Source: Rhodobacterales bacterium (GTDB lineage: Bacteria; Pseudomonadota; Alphaproteobacteria; Rhodobacterales; Rhodobacteraceae). Taken from it: 64,000 nt of DNA. Each line of letters begins with the position of its first letter. The first letter of the stretch is position 1. The DNA is taken from assembly GCA_021155205.1 (NCBI GenBank), contig JAJNPS010000021.1:124001-188000 (forward strand), written 5' to 3'. The position numbers and the translations under genes were made by a program. Positions 28,430 through 38,703 of the stretch are shown in pieces. Under the pieces are notes generated by a model. It ran no database searches. It had not been told where the DNA came from and saw nothing but the letters and a program-made list of their open reading frames with translations.

Positions 28430-28831
28430 TCAGGCCCCGACATCCGGCGCGCGCAGCAACTGCACGGCATTGATCTGCCAGCCTTCAGGCGTCTCTACCA
28501 TCATGTAATCCAGAAGATGCGTACGCCCCGCCGCATCCGTGATCATCACCCGCTGCCACAGGTTGCCTGCCACGGTACGCAACTCCAGCATCTTCACCGC
28601 CGACGGGCGATGCACCATCGGATAGCCTTGCGTGACCATCATGCCAAAGTTTTCGGGCGTGCCGAACATCCCCTTGATCATCGGACTGGCAAAGGTGAAG
28701 GCGGTCGCGAAATCGTCTTTTTGAAACGCATTCAGCTGCGACTGAATGGTATTCTGGATCGGTTCTTCTTGTGCTGCCGCAGGCAGCGACAGCCCCAGAA
28801 CGATCGTCAAGGCAAGCAGGCTTCGGCGCAT
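28430..28831 (-). CDS. DUF4864 domain-containing secreted protein
   Basis: 133 residues; ATG at 28831 after GGGGAGG. Signal peptide residues 1-20 (MRRSLLALTIVLGLSLPAAA-Q). The mature part (IQNTIQSQLNAFQKDDFATAFTFAS, PENFGMMVTQGYPMVHRPS, and LDYMMVETPEGWQINAVQLL) fits DUF4864, a small NTF2-like fold common in alphaproteobacteria. Function unknown; periplasmic. Confidence 0.85.
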   Translation of the reverse strand: MRRSLLALTIVLGLSLPAAAQEEPIQNTIQSQLNAFQKDDFATAFTFASPMIKGMFGTPENFGMMVTQGYPMVHRPSAVKMLELRTVAGNLWQRVMITDAAGRTHLLDYMMVETPEGWQINAVQLLRAPDVGA

Positions 28832-28952
28832 TTTCCGTTCCTCCCCTGGCAATTGCGCAAAACCTAGCGCCGCTGACGCCGCTGCCAAGCCCCGCTTGAA
28901 CGAATCCTCGTGAAGCCCAAGTTATAACCTCAGCAACCGCAGGATACTTCGA

Positions 28953-29822
28953 ATGGCTTTTTCTTTCGACCGCCAAGACGCCAACCTTCAGGCCACCCTC
29001 CGCCGCATTGCGAGCGAAGAACTGGGTCTGGCGCTTGCGCGTCTCGGCCAGATCAAACAGCCCGAAGCGGTTCACGCCGTTCGCAAGAACCTCAAGAAGA
29101 CCCGTGCCATGTTGCGCCTCGTGAGGACAGGCATTGATGTTCAGCCCGCGGAAAACGCGGCACTGCGCCAGGTCGCCATGGCGCTGGCGTCGCGTCGCGA
29201 TGCCGCTGCACGCCTGATCACCTTCGACAGCCTCTTTCCTGAACCGCCCGACGCCCTGCGGCCGCTGCGCGATCATCTGGCCGTGGGTAGCCAGGCCCCT
29301 GGCATCGGGCTGCCCGCCGATCTTCCTCACACGCTGAAAGAGATCCGCAAGCGTGCCGAAAAATGGTCGCTCTGCGGCAAGGACGCCAACATCGTTGGGC
29401 TGGGTCTTACGGATACACGCCGCAAGGCCATCCGTGCCGCCAAGGCTGCGCGCGCCGAGCCGATGTCCGAGCTTCTGATCCACAACTGGCGCAAACGCGT
29501 CAAGGACCACTGGTATCAGGCCCGCCTCTTCGCGCCCTGCTGGCCCGAGCTTTTCAAACCGATTGTCGAAAGCGCCGACCGGCTGGGCGAAGATCTGGGC
29601 AGGCACCATGACCTGTCGCTTTTCGCCGACTTCATTGACACATTGCCTGCCAAGATCGTGCCTGCCCCGGCACAACGCCTGCTGGCGGCCGCCATCGACG
29701 ATGTCCGCAGGCGGATCACCGAGACGGCTTTCCCCGCCTCGGCCCGTCTTTTCGCAGGCGATCCGGAAGGGGTTGCCGATCTCTGGGTCGACTTGTGGCG
29801 CGTCTGGCAGGGTCGGGCCTAG
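28953..29822 (+). CDS. CHAD domain-containing protein
   Basis: 289 residues, a single CHAD (conserved histidine alpha-helical) domain. The key basic/His motifs are [20 protein letters not shown] (near residue 39) and [20 protein letters not shown] (near 174). CHAD domains bind polyphosphate and are found on polyphosphate granules; no CYTH domain is fused and no ppk lies nearby, so the role here is inferred from the family. It runs convergently into lysS, the two sharing a CTAG for both stops. Confidence 0.9.
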   Translation: MAFSFDRQDANLQATLRRIASEELGLALARLGQIKQPEAVHAVRKNLKKTRAMLRLVRTGIDVQPAENAALRQVAMALASRRDAAARLITFDSLFPEPPDALRPLRDHLAVGSQAPGIGLPADLPHTLKEIRKRAEKWSLCGKDANIVGLGLTDTRRKAIRAAKAARAEPMSELLIHNWRKRVKDHWYQARLFAPCWPELFKPIVESADRLGEDLGRHHDLSLFADFIDTLPAKIVPAPAQRLLAAAIDDVRRRITETAFPASARLFAGDPEGVADLWVDLWRVWQGRA

Positions 29823-31399
29823 CTCACAAGTTCACCCTTCAGCCCCCGGTCGATCAGCGCAATCGTCTCATCGACGCCGTAAAGGGCGATGAACCCGCCG
29901 AACCGTGGCCCGTCGCTGGCCCCAAGCAGCACCTCGTAGAGCGCCTTGAACCAGTCGCGCAGGGGGTCGAACCCATGCGCCTTGCCAACCGCAAAGACCA
30001 TCGACTGCAGCGCCTCGTCGTCCAGGCCACCATCCCAGACCGCCAGCCGATTGCGCAGATCGTCCATCGCCGCCCATTCCTTGTCGGTTGCCTGCCGGAA
30101 CTGCCGCGTTGGCGCAATCCGGTCTGCAAAATACCGCACGGCATAGCCCGCCGCCGCATCCAGATCGGGGTTCCCCTCAGGTGTCGCCTCGGGGGCATAG
30201 CGCTGGATGAACTTCCACAGCGACGCTGAATCCCGCGCCCCGGACACCGAAGCCAGGTTCAGCAGCATCCCGAACGACACCACCATATGGCTTTGCGGCA
30301 CCTGCCCGCCATGGATGTGCCAGACCGGGTTGTTCACATGACCCTCGGCATCCTGCGCCGGATATGCGCGCAACTGCTGGTGATACTCATCCACCGCCCG
30401 CGGGATCACGTCGAAATGCATCCGCTTTGCCGTCTTGGGCTTCTGGTACATGAAATAGGACAGGCTTTCGGTCGCCGCGTAGGTCAGCCACTCGTCGATG
30501 GTCAGCCCATTGCCCTTTGATTTTGAAATCTTCTGGCCCTGATCGTCCAGGAACAGCTCATACGTCATGTGATTGGGCTTCTGCCCGCCCAAGACCTCGC
30601 AGATGCCGTCATAGATCGGCGTATTGGTCGAGTGGTCCTTGCCATACATCTCGAAGTCCACATCCAGCGCCGCCCAACGCGCCCCGAAATCGGGTTTCCA
30701 CTGCAGCTTGCATTGCCCGCCCGTGACCGGCAGCGTCCATTCGCGCCCCGTCTCGTCGTCAAAGGTCACAGTGGCATTGACCGCATCGACATGCTTGATC
30801 GGCACATACAGCACCCGCCCCGTCTCGGGGTGGATCGGCAGGAAACAGGAATAGGTCTGCTGGCGTTCTTCGCGCAGACTGGCCAGCATGATCGCCATGA
30901 TCGCGTCATACCGCTCGGCACAAAGCCGCAACGTCGCATCGAACTGGCCCGATCTGTAGAACTCGGTCGCACTGATGAACTCGTACTGAAAGCCAAAGGT
31001 GTCGAGAAACCGCCGCAGCATTGCATTGTTGTGGTGGCCGAAGCTTTCGTATTCGCCATACGGGTCCGGCACACTGGTCAAGGGCTTCTGCATGTGCTGG
31101 CGCAGCATCTCCTGCTGCGGCACGTTTTCGGGGACTTTCCGCATCCCGTCGACATCGTCGGAAAAGCAGATCAGCCGCGTCGGAATGTCGCTGATCACCT
31201 CGAACGCCCGGCGGATCATTGTCGTCCGCGCCACCTCGCCGAAGGTCCCGATATGCGGCAGCCCCGATGGCCCATACCCCGTCTCGAACAGCACATGGCC
31301 CTTTTCCGGCGCCTTCTTTTCATACCGCTTCATCAGCGCGCGCGCTTCTTCAAAAGGCCAGGCTTTCGATTTCATCGCCGCATCGCGCAAAGCTGACAT
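29819..31399 (-). CDS. lysS: lysyl-tRNA synthetase, class I
   Basis: 526 residues, the archaeal-type class I LysRS (also called LysK) used instead of class II LysRS by many alphaproteobacteria. HIGH region [15 protein letters not shown] (near residue 41) and KMSKS region KISKSKGNG (near 293). The Rossmann core and C-terminal alpha-helical anticodon cage are complete. ATG at 31399 ([14 protein letters not shown]) chosen; a longer frame of 19 codons lacks family support. Single copy in the window and presumably essential. Confidence 0.95.
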   Translation of the reverse strand: MSALRDAAMKSKAWPFEEARALMKRYEKKAPEKGHVLFETGYGPSGLPHIGTFGEVARTTMIRRAFEVISDIPTRLICFSDDVDGMRKVPENVPQQEMLRQHMQKPLTSVPDPYGEYESFGHHNNAMLRRFLDTFGFQYEFISATEFYRSGQFDATLRLCAERYDAIMAIMLASLREERQQTYSCFLPIHPETGRVLYVPIKHVDAVNATVTFDDETGREWTLPVTGGQCKLQWKPDFGARWAALDVDFEMYGKDHSTNTPIYDGICEVLGGQKPNHMTYELFLDDQGQKISKSKGNGLTIDEWLTYAATESLSYFMYQKPKTAKRMHFDVIPRAVDEYHQQLRAYPAQDAEGHVNNPVWHIHGGQVPQSHMVVSFGMLLNLASVSGARDSASLWKFIQRYAPEATPEGNPDLDAAAGYAVRYFADRIAPTRQFRQATDKEWAAMDDLRNRLAVWDGGLDDEALQSMVFAVGKAHGFDPLRDWFKALYEVLLGASDGPRFGGFIALYGVDETIALIDRGLKGELVS

Positions 31400-31515
31400 C
31401 GCATCATCCCCATGGGGTTCCATACCCCGGCAAGGCCTGTCCTCTATTGCCGCCATGGGGTCGCGTCAATAATGTCGCGCCGACCAAAAAGGATTCTGCC
31501 CCAAAGGATTGCCCG

Positions 31516-31935
31516 ATGTCCGAGACGCCTTCCCTGTCGCCACAAGACGCCCTGATCGCGGTGATGATCGCGGTTTCGGCCTCTGATGAACAGATGCGCA
31601 CCGCGGAACTGGTCGCGATCCAGCGCCTTGTGAATCACATGCCGGTCTTTGCGGGCTACGACGCCGACCGCATCCGGCGCATCGCCAACACCGTCTTTGA
31701 CCTCTTCGAAGAGGAAGACGGCCTTGACGCCCTGTTCGGCCTGATCCGCGACGCCCTGCCCCAGCGCCTGCACGAAACCGCCTATGCGCTCGCCTGCGAC
31801 GTCGTCACCGCAGACGGGCGCCATTCGGACGTCGAACTGCGGATGCTGGAAGAGGTCCGCGAGGAATTGCACGTCGACCGCCTTCACGCCGCCGCCATCG
31901 AATGGGGCGCGCGCGTCCGGCATCTGGTGCCTTGA
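31516..31935 (+). CDS. TerB-like tellurite resistance family protein
   Basis: 139 residues, all-helical. LSPQDALIAVMIAVSASDEQM and LACDVVTADGRHSDVELRMLEEV show the two TerB-type acidic (D/E-rich) metal-binding helix ends. The family is named after tellurite resistance TerB, but single-gene members outside ter operons have no proven role. It is divergent from lysS with about 115 bases between the starts. Confidence 0.8.
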   Translation: MSETPSLSPQDALIAVMIAVSASDEQMRTAELVAIQRLVNHMPVFAGYDADRIRRIANTVFDLFEEEDGLDALFGLIRDALPQRLHETAYALACDVVTADGRHSDVELRMLEEVREELHVDRLHAAAIEWGARVRHLVP

Positions 31936-32031
31936 GGCCGGGGCATATTTCTGGCGCTACTGACGCACGGCCAGCAAGCATCGCGCAAAGGCGCATCGGA
32001 CGTTGCTTTGGGTTTCGGCCTTGCATGCCGA

Positions 32032-32240
32032 TCAGTTGTCTGCGGTCAGCGGGTCGATGATCTGCGGGATCTCCGTAATGCGTCCCACGGGAATTCCGCT
32101 CAGGCTGGCATGGGTGCGGATCACATCTTCGCTGTCGGCGAGGCACACGCAGAACGTCTTGTCGCCGGCAACATAGGAATGTTGCCACTGGATCGTGGGA
32201 CCGATGCTGGCCAAGGCCTGTTCCGGGATGCCATCGTGCC
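32032..32240 (-). pseudogene. DUF4242 (nickel-binding-like) C-terminal remnant
   Basis: The C-terminal 65 or so codons read EQALASIGPTIQWQHSYVAG, KTFCVCLADSEDVIRTHASL and GRITEIPQIIDPLTADN, which match the end of DUF4242 proteins. The expected N-terminal half (an MPKYVIER-type start) is absent from all frames. The open frame upstream is the antisense of the LysR remnant. The break lies near 32205-32255. Probably not expressed as a working protein. Confidence 0.7.
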
Positions 32241-32249
32241 CGCGACAGG

Positions 32250-32464
32250 TCCGAACAGCACGCGTGCTGCGCGAACTCGACGCGGGATCAGTGGTGCTGC
32301 CATTTCCGATGTCCGAGCATCTCTTGGCGCGCCACACTTACCAGTTGCGAACCCGCCCTCATGTCGTCCATCGTCGGCAGACACAGACGTTTGTGACCTG
32401 GCTGGAAGATCAGGCAAAGAAGACCCAGACGGAGATTGACGCGCTGGTCGCCCGGCGAACCTGA
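32250..32464 (+). pseudogene. LysR-type regulator C-terminal remnant
   Basis: About 70 codons reading ARVLRELDAGSVVLPFPMS, YQLRTRPHVVHRRQTQTF and VTWLEDQAKKTQTEIDAL, the effector-domain end of a LysR-type regulator (the aG-lv-PF then FxxWL pattern). No HTH domain or first effector lobe is found upstream. It stands head to head with the DUF4242 remnant, both having lost their 5' parts at the same point. Confidence 0.65.
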
Positions 32465-32511
32465 TTCATACGCCTGTTCCGTACCCGGACCGCTGTCTCA
32501 AGTGCCTGTCC

Positions 32512-33987
32512 TTACCCGAAGGACCCCGCCCAGCCGCTGACCAGTTGTCCCTGCAACCGCCGTGCCCGCCGGGTCCAGTCCTTGACGCCCGGCGGTTCCT
32601 CCCGGTCGGCCACGGCGATCCTGTCGCGCCGCGCGGCGTCCGCGGAAAAGATTGCAAACACCAGTTCTCGCCCATCGGGCGGCACGATATGCCCCGCAAG
32701 GCCCGACACGAAGTTCAGCGTCCCGGATTTTGCCAGCACCTTGACCGGATGCCCCTTGATCTCGCGGCCGGTGTCGTCGCGCATGCCAAAGTCGCGAAGC
32801 AGGGGCTTCAATCCCCGCCCACCGCCCTCCGCAGCCACCAGCACCTTGGCCATGTCGGCGGGCGAAATGCGCGTCTCGCCCCCCAACCCGCTGTGATTGT
32901 CGAACCGCGCCGAAATTCCGAAGGTTTCATTGGCCCAGACCGCCATCGCCCTGCCCGACGCCGCCAGATCCCGACCGCCCGATGAACTGAGGCCGACCAC
33001 CTCGGCGGTCAGGTTGGTCGAAAACTTCAGCATGTCGCGCAGCACATCCGGCAGGGGATCGCTGTCGATCCGCCCGATTTCACTGCCCGCGATGCCCCGC
33101 GCAGGGTCCGGCCCGGGCAGCCTGATGCCTTGCGCCCGCGCCAGCGTGCGGAACACCTCGGCCGTGTACAGTCCCGGATGGCGCACCGGCAGCCAGCGAC
33201 TGCCCGCCTTGCCCAAGGCGGCCGAGGCCACCGTCCAGCCTTCACGGGTCGCCCCCGGCTCATAGGTGAACAAGGGCACCTTGCGGTCGACCACGGCAAC
33301 CCGGACCAGATCGACCGCCGGCAGGAACCGTTCTCCCCGCGCATCGACCGCCACTGTCCAGCCGCCACCGCTGTCGCGCGTCCATTCGAAATTCACCCGG
33401 TTGAAATTCAGGTTCAATCCGGCAATCGCCGGGTTATACCCCACATGCACGGGCTGGTCCGCCGCGACATAGGGAAGGCCCGGCAGGCCTGCGTCCCAGT
33501 AAGAAAAGCGCCCTGTGACCCCGCGCAGTCCAGACTTTGCCAATCTCGCCACGAGGTCTCCCAGTTGGTCGGTCTGCAAGGTCGGATCGCCACCGCCGGC
33601 AAGGATAAGGTCGCCCTGCACCATGCCCGCCTCGATCGGCCCGGTCGCGAGTACACGGGTTGCAAAGCGGAACCGCCCGCCCAGCCTGTCCAGCGCATAA
33701 AGCGAGGTCATCGCCTTGGCCACGCTTGCGGGCGGCATCGGCACGTCAGCGGCCCGCGCCTCCAGCACCGCGCCGGTGGCCGCATCCAGGACAACGAACC
33801 CGGTTGCCCCGCCCAGTTTTGCCGCCTCCACCAGCCGCGCCGACCGCCCCGCATCACCAGCCGCCGCTGCGGCCTTGCCTTTGCCCGGACGCGGCGGCGG
33901 CACGGGCGAGCGTTCGATTGCCTCGGCGAAGGCGGGCGCGGACGCCCCCGCCAAAAGCCCGCCCAGAACTGCGCGCCGAGTAATCAC
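32512..33987 (-). CDS. dacB: D-alanyl-D-alanine carboxypeptidase/endopeptidase (PBP4, S13 family)
   Basis: About 491 residues. The start taken is GTG at 33987, giving a twin-arginine-like signal ITRRAVLGGLLAGASAPAFA; an ATG at 34029 would add 14 residues. Active-site motifs: SxxK in MPPASVAKAMTSL (near residue 88), SxN in LKFSTNLTAEV, and KTG-type KSG in VLAKSGTLNFVSGLAG. It trims or cleaves peptidoglycan cross-links in the periplasm. nadD ends 66 bases upstream on the same strand, so they may be co-transcribed. Confidence 0.92.
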   Translation of the reverse strand: MITRRAVLGGLLAGASAPAFAEAIERSPVPPPRPGKGKAAAAAGDAGRSARLVEAAKLGGATGFVVLDAATGAVLEARAADVPMPPASVAKAMTSLYALDRLGGRFRFATRVLATGPIEAGMVQGDLILAGGGDPTLQTDQLGDLVARLAKSGLRGVTGRFSYWDAGLPGLPYVAADQPVHVGYNPAIAGLNLNFNRVNFEWTRDSGGGWTVAVDARGERFLPAVDLVRVAVVDRKVPLFTYEPGATREGWTVASAALGKAGSRWLPVRHPGLYTAEVFRTLARAQGIRLPGPDPARGIAGSEIGRIDSDPLPDVLRDMLKFSTNLTAEVVGLSSSGGRDLAASGRAMAVWANETFGISARFDNHSGLGGETRISPADMAKVLVAAEGGGRGLKPLLRDFGMRDDTGREIKGHPVKVLAKSGTLNFVSGLAGHIVPPDGRELVFAIFSADAARRDRIAVADREEPPGVKDWTRRARRLQGQLVSGWAGSFG

Positions 33988-34053
33988 CTGACCAGTCCGA
34001 TCCGCATGCCGATCCTCATCACATATCAAAGCGCCAGGTGTCGTCCAACAAGG

Positions 34054-34698
34054 TCATGACCGGTGGCCGTCATTTTTGAACGATGCTTGCCGCTGCGGGT
34101 TGCCGGACTTCCATTTCCCCGCCGCCCGGATCGCGGTTGAACTTGCCGTGTTCATCGGCAGGTTCACGAAACACCAGACCGGGGCCTTGCGCGCACCCAA
34201 CGCTTCGCCACGCGCAACCTGATCGACCCGGAACGCCCTTGCTGCCACCGACAGCCGTGCCGCCACCCCCGACCCCGGCCGCGCCAGCACCCCCACCGGC
34301 ACGCTGCGCAAGATGTCCCGCCACCGCCCCCAGCGATGAAACTGCACCAGATTGTCCGCCCCCATCAGCCAGACAAACCGCACCTGCGGATAGATCGCGC
34401 GCAGTCTGTCGATGGTGTCGGCTGTCGTCTTGGTACCGAGCGCGGTCTCAAGGTCGGTGATCCTGACGCGCGGATGGTCCATCACCCGACGCGCCTGCGC
34501 CAGCCGGTCGGCCATGGGTGCAGGCTGGCGGGATTTCAGCGGATTGCCGGGCGTCACCAGCCACCACACCTGATCAAGGCCCATCCGCGCGATGGCCTCG
34601 CGCGTGATGTGGGCATGGCCCTCATGCGCCGGGTCGAACGACCCGCCAAGAAGTCCGATGACCATGCCGCGTGTTGCCATCGGGAACCCCGCGCGCAT
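34054..34698 (-). CDS. nadD: nicotinate-nucleotide adenylyltransferase
   Basis: 214 residues. Adenylates nicotinate mononucleotide to deamido-[22 protein letters not shown] (residues 15-33) holds the GxFxPxHxGH nucleotidyltransferase motif; [27 protein letters not shown] and [11 protein letters not shown] (the ISSTxIR-like block) are all present. ATG at 34698 is chosen for GGGAGG nine bases upstream; in-frame ATGs at 34680 and 34665 are alternatives. It is followed by dacB. Confidence 0.93.
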   Translation of the reverse strand: MRAGFPMATRGMVIGLLGGSFDPAHEGHAHITREAIARMGLDQVWWLVTPGNPLKSRQPAPMADRLAQARRVMDHPRVRITDLETALGTKTTADTIDRLRAIYPQVRFVWLMGADNLVQFHRWGRWRDILRSVPVGVLARPGSGVAARLSVAARAFRVDQVARGEALGARKAPVWCFVNLPMNTASSTAIRAAGKWKSGNPQRQASFKNDGHRS

Positions 34699-34790
34699 TT
34701 CTGGGCCTCCCTTGCATCCCGCTGAGCGCAAGTTGTGCCGTCGGAACCCAAAGCTGTAAAGCGCAAACCCCTTGACTCTTTCAAAATGCA

Positions 34791-34825
34791 TGACTCTAGT
34801 CAGCTATATTGCCTGACATCGGTCA
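34791..34825. promoter_or_regulatory. palindromic operator-like sites before the MarR-GNAT gene
   Basis: TGACT-CT-AGTCA at 34791-34802 and TGAC-ATCG-GTCA at 34814-34825, the second ending three bases before the start codon, with TATATT (34805-34810) between them. TTGACT lies at 34772. Two TGAC/GTCA dyads around a -10-like box fit autoregulation by the MarR domain encoded next. Confidence 0.5.
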
Positions 34826-34828
34826 AAT

Positions 34829-35704
34829 ATGCTCGACGCCATCGCCCGCCTCCGCCGGTTCAACCGCGTCGTCACCCGCGAAATCGGCGCGCTCGACACG
34901 TCCTACCTTGGCCGGGGACGCCCACTTGGCGTCGCGCGGGTCCTGCACCTGATCCAGCCCGGCGGGACTGAAGTTGCCGAAATCCGCAACCGTCTCGGTC
35001 TCGATACCGGCCTGCTCAGCCGCACCCTTCGCGGCCTCGAAACCGAAGGGCTGATCACCCTCGCCACCGACCCCGCCGACCGCCGCCGCCGCATCGTCCA
35101 CCTGACCCCTGCGGGGCAGACCGAATGGCAGGTCTACGAAAACCTCGGCCACGCCAAGGCCCGACGCGTGCTCGACCGCGCCGGACCCCGCAAGCAGGCC
35201 GTGATCGACGCGATGGACCTGATCGCCACCGTCATGCTGCGTGACGATGTCGATATCCGCAAGGCCGACCCCGATGACCCCGCCGCGCTTCATTGCGTCG
35301 GCGCCTACTACCGCCAGCTTCGCGACACCTTCGACGCATTTACCCCCGACATGCTGCCCCTTCCCCTGCCCGACGCCGTCAAATACCGCCCGCCCCACGG
35401 TGTCTTCCTCATCGCCTGGTCTGACGATCTGCCCATCGGCTGCGTCTCCCTGCGCCCCCTCGAACCCGGCCTCGCCGAAGTGAAACGCCTCTGGGTCGAC
35501 CCCATCGCCCGCGGCCAGGGCCTTGGCCTGCGCCTGATGCGCACGATCGAGGCCCGCGCCCGCGACCTCGGCTTCGCCCGGTTGCGGCTCGACAGCAATA
35601 CCGGCCTCACCGCCGCGATTGCCCTTTACCGCTCCGACGGCTGGGCCGAAATCCCCGCCTACACGACCCCTCCCGCCAATATCTGGATGACCAAGCGGCT
35701 CTGA
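34829..35704 (+). CDS. MarR-type winged-helix regulator fused to GNAT acetyltransferase
   Basis: 291 residues with two domains. Residues 1-140 are a MarR winged helix (TEVAEIRNRLGLDTGLLSRTLRGLETEGLI; then DPADRRRRIVHLTPAG, the wing). Residues 145-291 are a GNAT domain with the acetyl-CoA loop ARGQGLGLRLM and the end LRLDSNTGLTAAIALYRSDGW. Such fusions occur in several phyla; substrates are rarely known. No Shine-Dalgarno sequence is seen, and a palindrome abuts the ATG. It is divergent from nadD. Confidence 0.9.
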   Translation: MLDAIARLRRFNRVVTREIGALDTSYLGRGRPLGVARVLHLIQPGGTEVAEIRNRLGLDTGLLSRTLRGLETEGLITLATDPADRRRRIVHLTPAGQTEWQVYENLGHAKARRVLDRAGPRKQAVIDAMDLIATVMLRDDVDIRKADPDDPAALHCVGAYYRQLRDTFDAFTPDMLPLPLPDAVKYRPPHGVFLIAWSDDLPIGCVSLRPLEPGLAEVKRLWVDPIARGQGLGLRLMRTIEARARDLGFARLRLDSNTGLTAAIALYRSDGWAEIPAYTTPPANIWMTKRL

Positions 35705-35770
35705 CGCCGTTGCCCTTTTGCGCCCCATCGCCTATCTGACAGGCGCAACCCCGTCAGTTAAGGACACCCC

Positions 35771-37426
35771 ATGGCCAGCTATCAATATGTCTACCACATG
35801 GAAGGCGTCTCCAAGACCTATCCGGGCGGCAAGAAGTGCTTTGAAAACATCCACCTGAACTTTCTGCCCGGCGTCAAGATCGGCGTCGTCGGCGTCAACG
35901 GCTCGGGCAAATCCACGCTTTTGCGCATCATGGCCGGCATGGACACCGATTTCAAAGGCGAGGCCTGGGCCGCCAAGGGCGCGCGCGTCGGCTACCTGGC
36001 ACAGGAGCCCTATCTCGACCCCAAGCTGACCGCCAAGGAAAACGTCATGCTGGGCGTCGCCAAGGAAACCGCGATCCTGGAACGCTACAACGAACTGGCG
36101 ATGAACTATTCCGACGAGACCGCCGACGAGATGGCCGCCCTGCAGGACCAGATCGACGCCCAGAACCTCTGGGAACTTGAGGCCACTGTCGGCGTGGCGA
36201 TGGACGCGCTGCGTTGCCCCCCCGACGATGCAGATGTCGAAACCCTGTCCGGGGGCGAACGCCGCCGTGTCGCGCTCTGCCGACTGCTTCTCGAAAAGCC
36301 CGACATGCTGCTGCTCGATGAACCGACCAACCACCTCGACGCCGAAAGCATCGCCTGGCTGCAAAAGCACCTGATCGACTACAAGGGCACCATCCTCATC
36401 GTCACCCACGACCGCTACTTCCTGGACGACATCACCGGCTGGATTCTGGAACTCGACCGTGGCCGTGGCATCCCCTACGAGGGCAACTACTCCGCCTGGC
36501 TCGACCAGAAGGCCAAGCGGATGGCGCAAGAGGCGCGCGAGGACAAATCCAAGCAGAAGGTCCTGGAAAAGGAACTGGAATGGATCCGCGCCGGGGCCAA
36601 AGCCCGTCAGGCCAAGTCCAAGGCCCGGATTTCGCGCTATAACGAGATGGCGGGCCAAACGGTGCGCGAGCGCAACGGCATCAGCCAGATCATCATCCCC
36701 AACGGCGAACGTCTAGGCTCCAAGGTGATCGAGGTCGTCGGCCTGAAGAAACACATGGGCGACAAGCTCCTGATCGAGAATCTGACCTTCACCGTCCCCC
36801 CTGGCGCCATCGTCGGCGTCATCGGTCCCAACGGTGCCGGCAAATCCACCCTGTTCCGCATGATCACCGGCGCCGAACAGCCGGACGAGGGCACGATCAC
36901 CCTCGGCTCTACCGTGCAACTGTCTTATGTCGACCAGTCGCGCGACGCCCTGGACCCCGCGAAAACCGCGTGGGAGGAAATCTCCGGCGGCTCCGAGGTC
37001 ATCCACTTGGGCGATCTGGAGATGAACTCCCGCGTCTATGCCGGGGCCTTCAACTTCAAGGGTACCGACCAGCAGAAGAAGGTCGGCCTCCTCTCAGGCG
37101 GCGAGCGCAACCGCGTCCACATGGCGAAACTCTTGCGCTCGGGTGGCAACGTGCTGTTGCTGGACGAACCCACCAACGACCTGGATGTGGAAACGCTGCA
37201 GGCGCTTGAGGCCGCCATCGAAGACTTCGCCGGCTGCGCGATCATCATCAGCCATGACCGCTTCTTCCTCGACCGGCTGTGTACCCACATTCTGGCGTTC
37301 GAGGGCGACGCGCATGTGGAATGGTTCGAGGGGAACTTCGAGGCCTATGAAGAGGACAAGGTGCGTCGGCTTGGACCGGAAAGCATCCAGCCGAAGCGGG
37401 TGAAGTACAAGCGGTTTTCGCGGTGA
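35771..37426 (+). CDS. ettA: energy-dependent translational throttle protein EttA
   Basis: 551 residues, an ABC-F protein without membrane segments that binds the ribosomal E site and gates the first elongation step by ATP/ADP ratio. Two ABC cassettes: Walker [12 protein letters not shown] (near residue 41) and [11 protein letters not shown] (near 353); signatures [11 protein letters not shown] and [11 protein letters not shown]; both Walker B plus [16 protein letters not shown]. The linker [12 protein letters not shown] lies between, and the end YKRFSR is typical. Confidence 0.96.
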   Translation: MASYQYVYHMEGVSKTYPGGKKCFENIHLNFLPGVKIGVVGVNGSGKSTLLRIMAGMDTDFKGEAWAAKGARVGYLAQEPYLDPKLTAKENVMLGVAKETAILERYNELAMNYSDETADEMAALQDQIDAQNLWELEATVGVAMDALRCPPDDADVETLSGGERRRVALCRLLLEKPDMLLLDEPTNHLDAESIAWLQKHLIDYKGTILIVTHDRYFLDDITGWILELDRGRGIPYEGNYSAWLDQKAKRMAQEAREDKSKQKVLEKELEWIRAGAKARQAKSKARISRYNEMAGQTVRERNGISQIIIPNGERLGSKVIEVVGLKKHMGDKLLIENLTFTVPPGAIVGVIGPNGAGKSTLFRMITGAEQPDEGTITLGSTVQLSYVDQSRDALDPAKTAWEEISGGSEVIHLGDLEMNSRVYAGAFNFKGTDQQKKVGLLSGGERNRVHMAKLLRSGGNVLLLDEPTNDLDVETLQALEAAIEDFAGCAIIISHDRFFLDRLCTHILAFEGDAHVEWFEGNFEAYEEDKVRRLGPESIQPKRVKYKRFSR

Positions 37427-37428
37427 AT

Positions 37429-37459
37429 GGGGACATTTGATCACGTCCATAATGTCCCC
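37429..37459. terminator. inverted repeat downstream of ettA
   Basis: GGGGACATT (37429-37437) and AATGTCCCC (37451-37459) form a perfect 9-bp stem with a 13-base loop just after the ettA stop. No T run follows, so termination is only a guess. The rest of the gap to galE (217 bases in all) shows nothing else. Confidence 0.45.
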
Positions 37460-37643
37460 GCCTTGCGGCAGATCTCCGCCCCTGGCGCGCCTTCCTCGCC
37501 CTGCCTGATGATGTAGGCTTTCGCGCGCGTCCGTGAACTTCGATGCTTTCATCGCGATCCCACTCCCCTCCCAGCCCGGAAAACCTGGCGGAAAACTCCA
37601 GCTTCAAACGGCCGAGTTTCCGGAGATCAGGTCACGATGACGG

Positions 37644-38630
37644 TCAGCGGTCAAACCCCTTGCCCTGATGCCAGCGCCAGGCATCGGCGATCATTTGCTG
37701 CATGCTGGAATGACGGGGTTGCCAGCCAAGCTCGGTGGTCGCGCGCTGGCTGCCGGACACAAGGCTTGCCGCATCGCCTGCCCGCCTGCCGCCCTCGACC
37801 ACGGGCACGTCGCGGTTGGTAATGTGGCGCGCGGCCTCGATCACCTGGCGGACCGAGAACCCGTGTCCGGAGCCGAGGTTGAAGGCACGGCTTTCGCGCC
37901 CGTCCAGCAACCATTTCAGGCCCAGTGCATGCGCCTCGGCCAGATCGGTCACATGGACATAATCGCGCACGCAGGTGCCGTCGGAGGTGGGATAGTCCGA
38001 TCCATAGACGGTCAGCGCCGGACGCTTGCCTGCAACGGCATCCAAAAGCAGCGGGATCAGGTGCGTCTCGGGCACATGCTGTTCGCCAAGCGCGCCTTCG
38101 GGGTCTGCCCCCGCAACGTTGAAATAGCGAAAGATGACGTGGCGCAATCCATGGCTTGCCTGGAAATCCCGCAGCATGTCTTCGATCGCGCGCTTGGACG
38201 CACCATAGGCGTTCAGCGGCTTTTGCAGGCTGTCTTCGGTCAGCACGACCCCGTCCTGGTCGCCGAAGGTGGCGCAGGTGGATGAAAAGATGAACGCAGC
38301 CACGCCGCCCGCCACCGCCGCCTCGATCAGGTTCAGCGCCCCCAGCACGTTGGCACGCCAGTAGGTGCCGGGGTCGCGCATCGCCTCGCCCACCAGCGAC
38401 AGGGCGGCGAAATGCATCACTGCGACGGGGGCATAGTCGGCGATGGCCCGGTCAAGGGCGGCGCGGTCGGCAAGGTCGCCCTGCACCAGCGGGCCGAACT
38501 TGACGGCCCCCGCCCAGCCGGTCGACAGGTTGTCGAACGCGACCGGCACATAGCCCGCGGCCGCCAGCGCCTTGCAGGCATGGCTGCCGACATAGCCCGC
38601 CCCACCCGTCACCAGTACATGCTTTGTCAT
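37644..38630 (-). CDS. galE: UDP-glucose 4-epimerase
   Basis: 328 residues, extended SDR. Interconverts UDP-glucose and UDP-galactose. VLVTGGAGYVGSHACKAL (residues 5-22) binds NAD; the catalytic set is in FSSTCATFG and YGASKRAIEDML (YxxxK). FRYFNVAGADPEG and DGTCVRDYVHVTDLAEAH are GalE blocks. ATG at 38630 chosen; the 53 upstream codons overlap the preceding ABC gene. It opens the polysaccharide locus and would provide activated galactose. Confidence 0.93.
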   Translation of the reverse strand: MTKHVLVTGGAGYVGSHACKALAAAGYVPVAFDNLSTGWAGAVKFGPLVQGDLADRAALDRAIADYAPVAVMHFAALSLVGEAMRDPGTYWRANVLGALNLIEAAVAGGVAAFIFSSTCATFGDQDGVVLTEDSLQKPLNAYGASKRAIEDMLRDFQASHGLRHVIFRYFNVAGADPEGALGEQHVPETHLIPLLLDAVAGKRPALTVYGSDYPTSDGTCVRDYVHVTDLAEAHALGLKWLLDGRESRAFNLGSGHGFSVRQVIEAARHITNRDVPVVEGGRRAGDAASLVSGSQRATTELGWQPRHSSMQQMIADAWRWHQGKGFDR

Positions 38631-38703
38631 CGCCCGGCATCCTAGCTGCACCCGCCCCACGGTCGCTATGCCAGCGGATGCAGGTCCCGGCAAGGGGATG
38701 ACG

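Noticed and set aside
32195..32464. 89-codon plus-strand ORF as a complete gene
   Set aside because: Only the last 70 codons resemble a protein family (LysR C-terminus), and the start lies in the antisense of another remnant.
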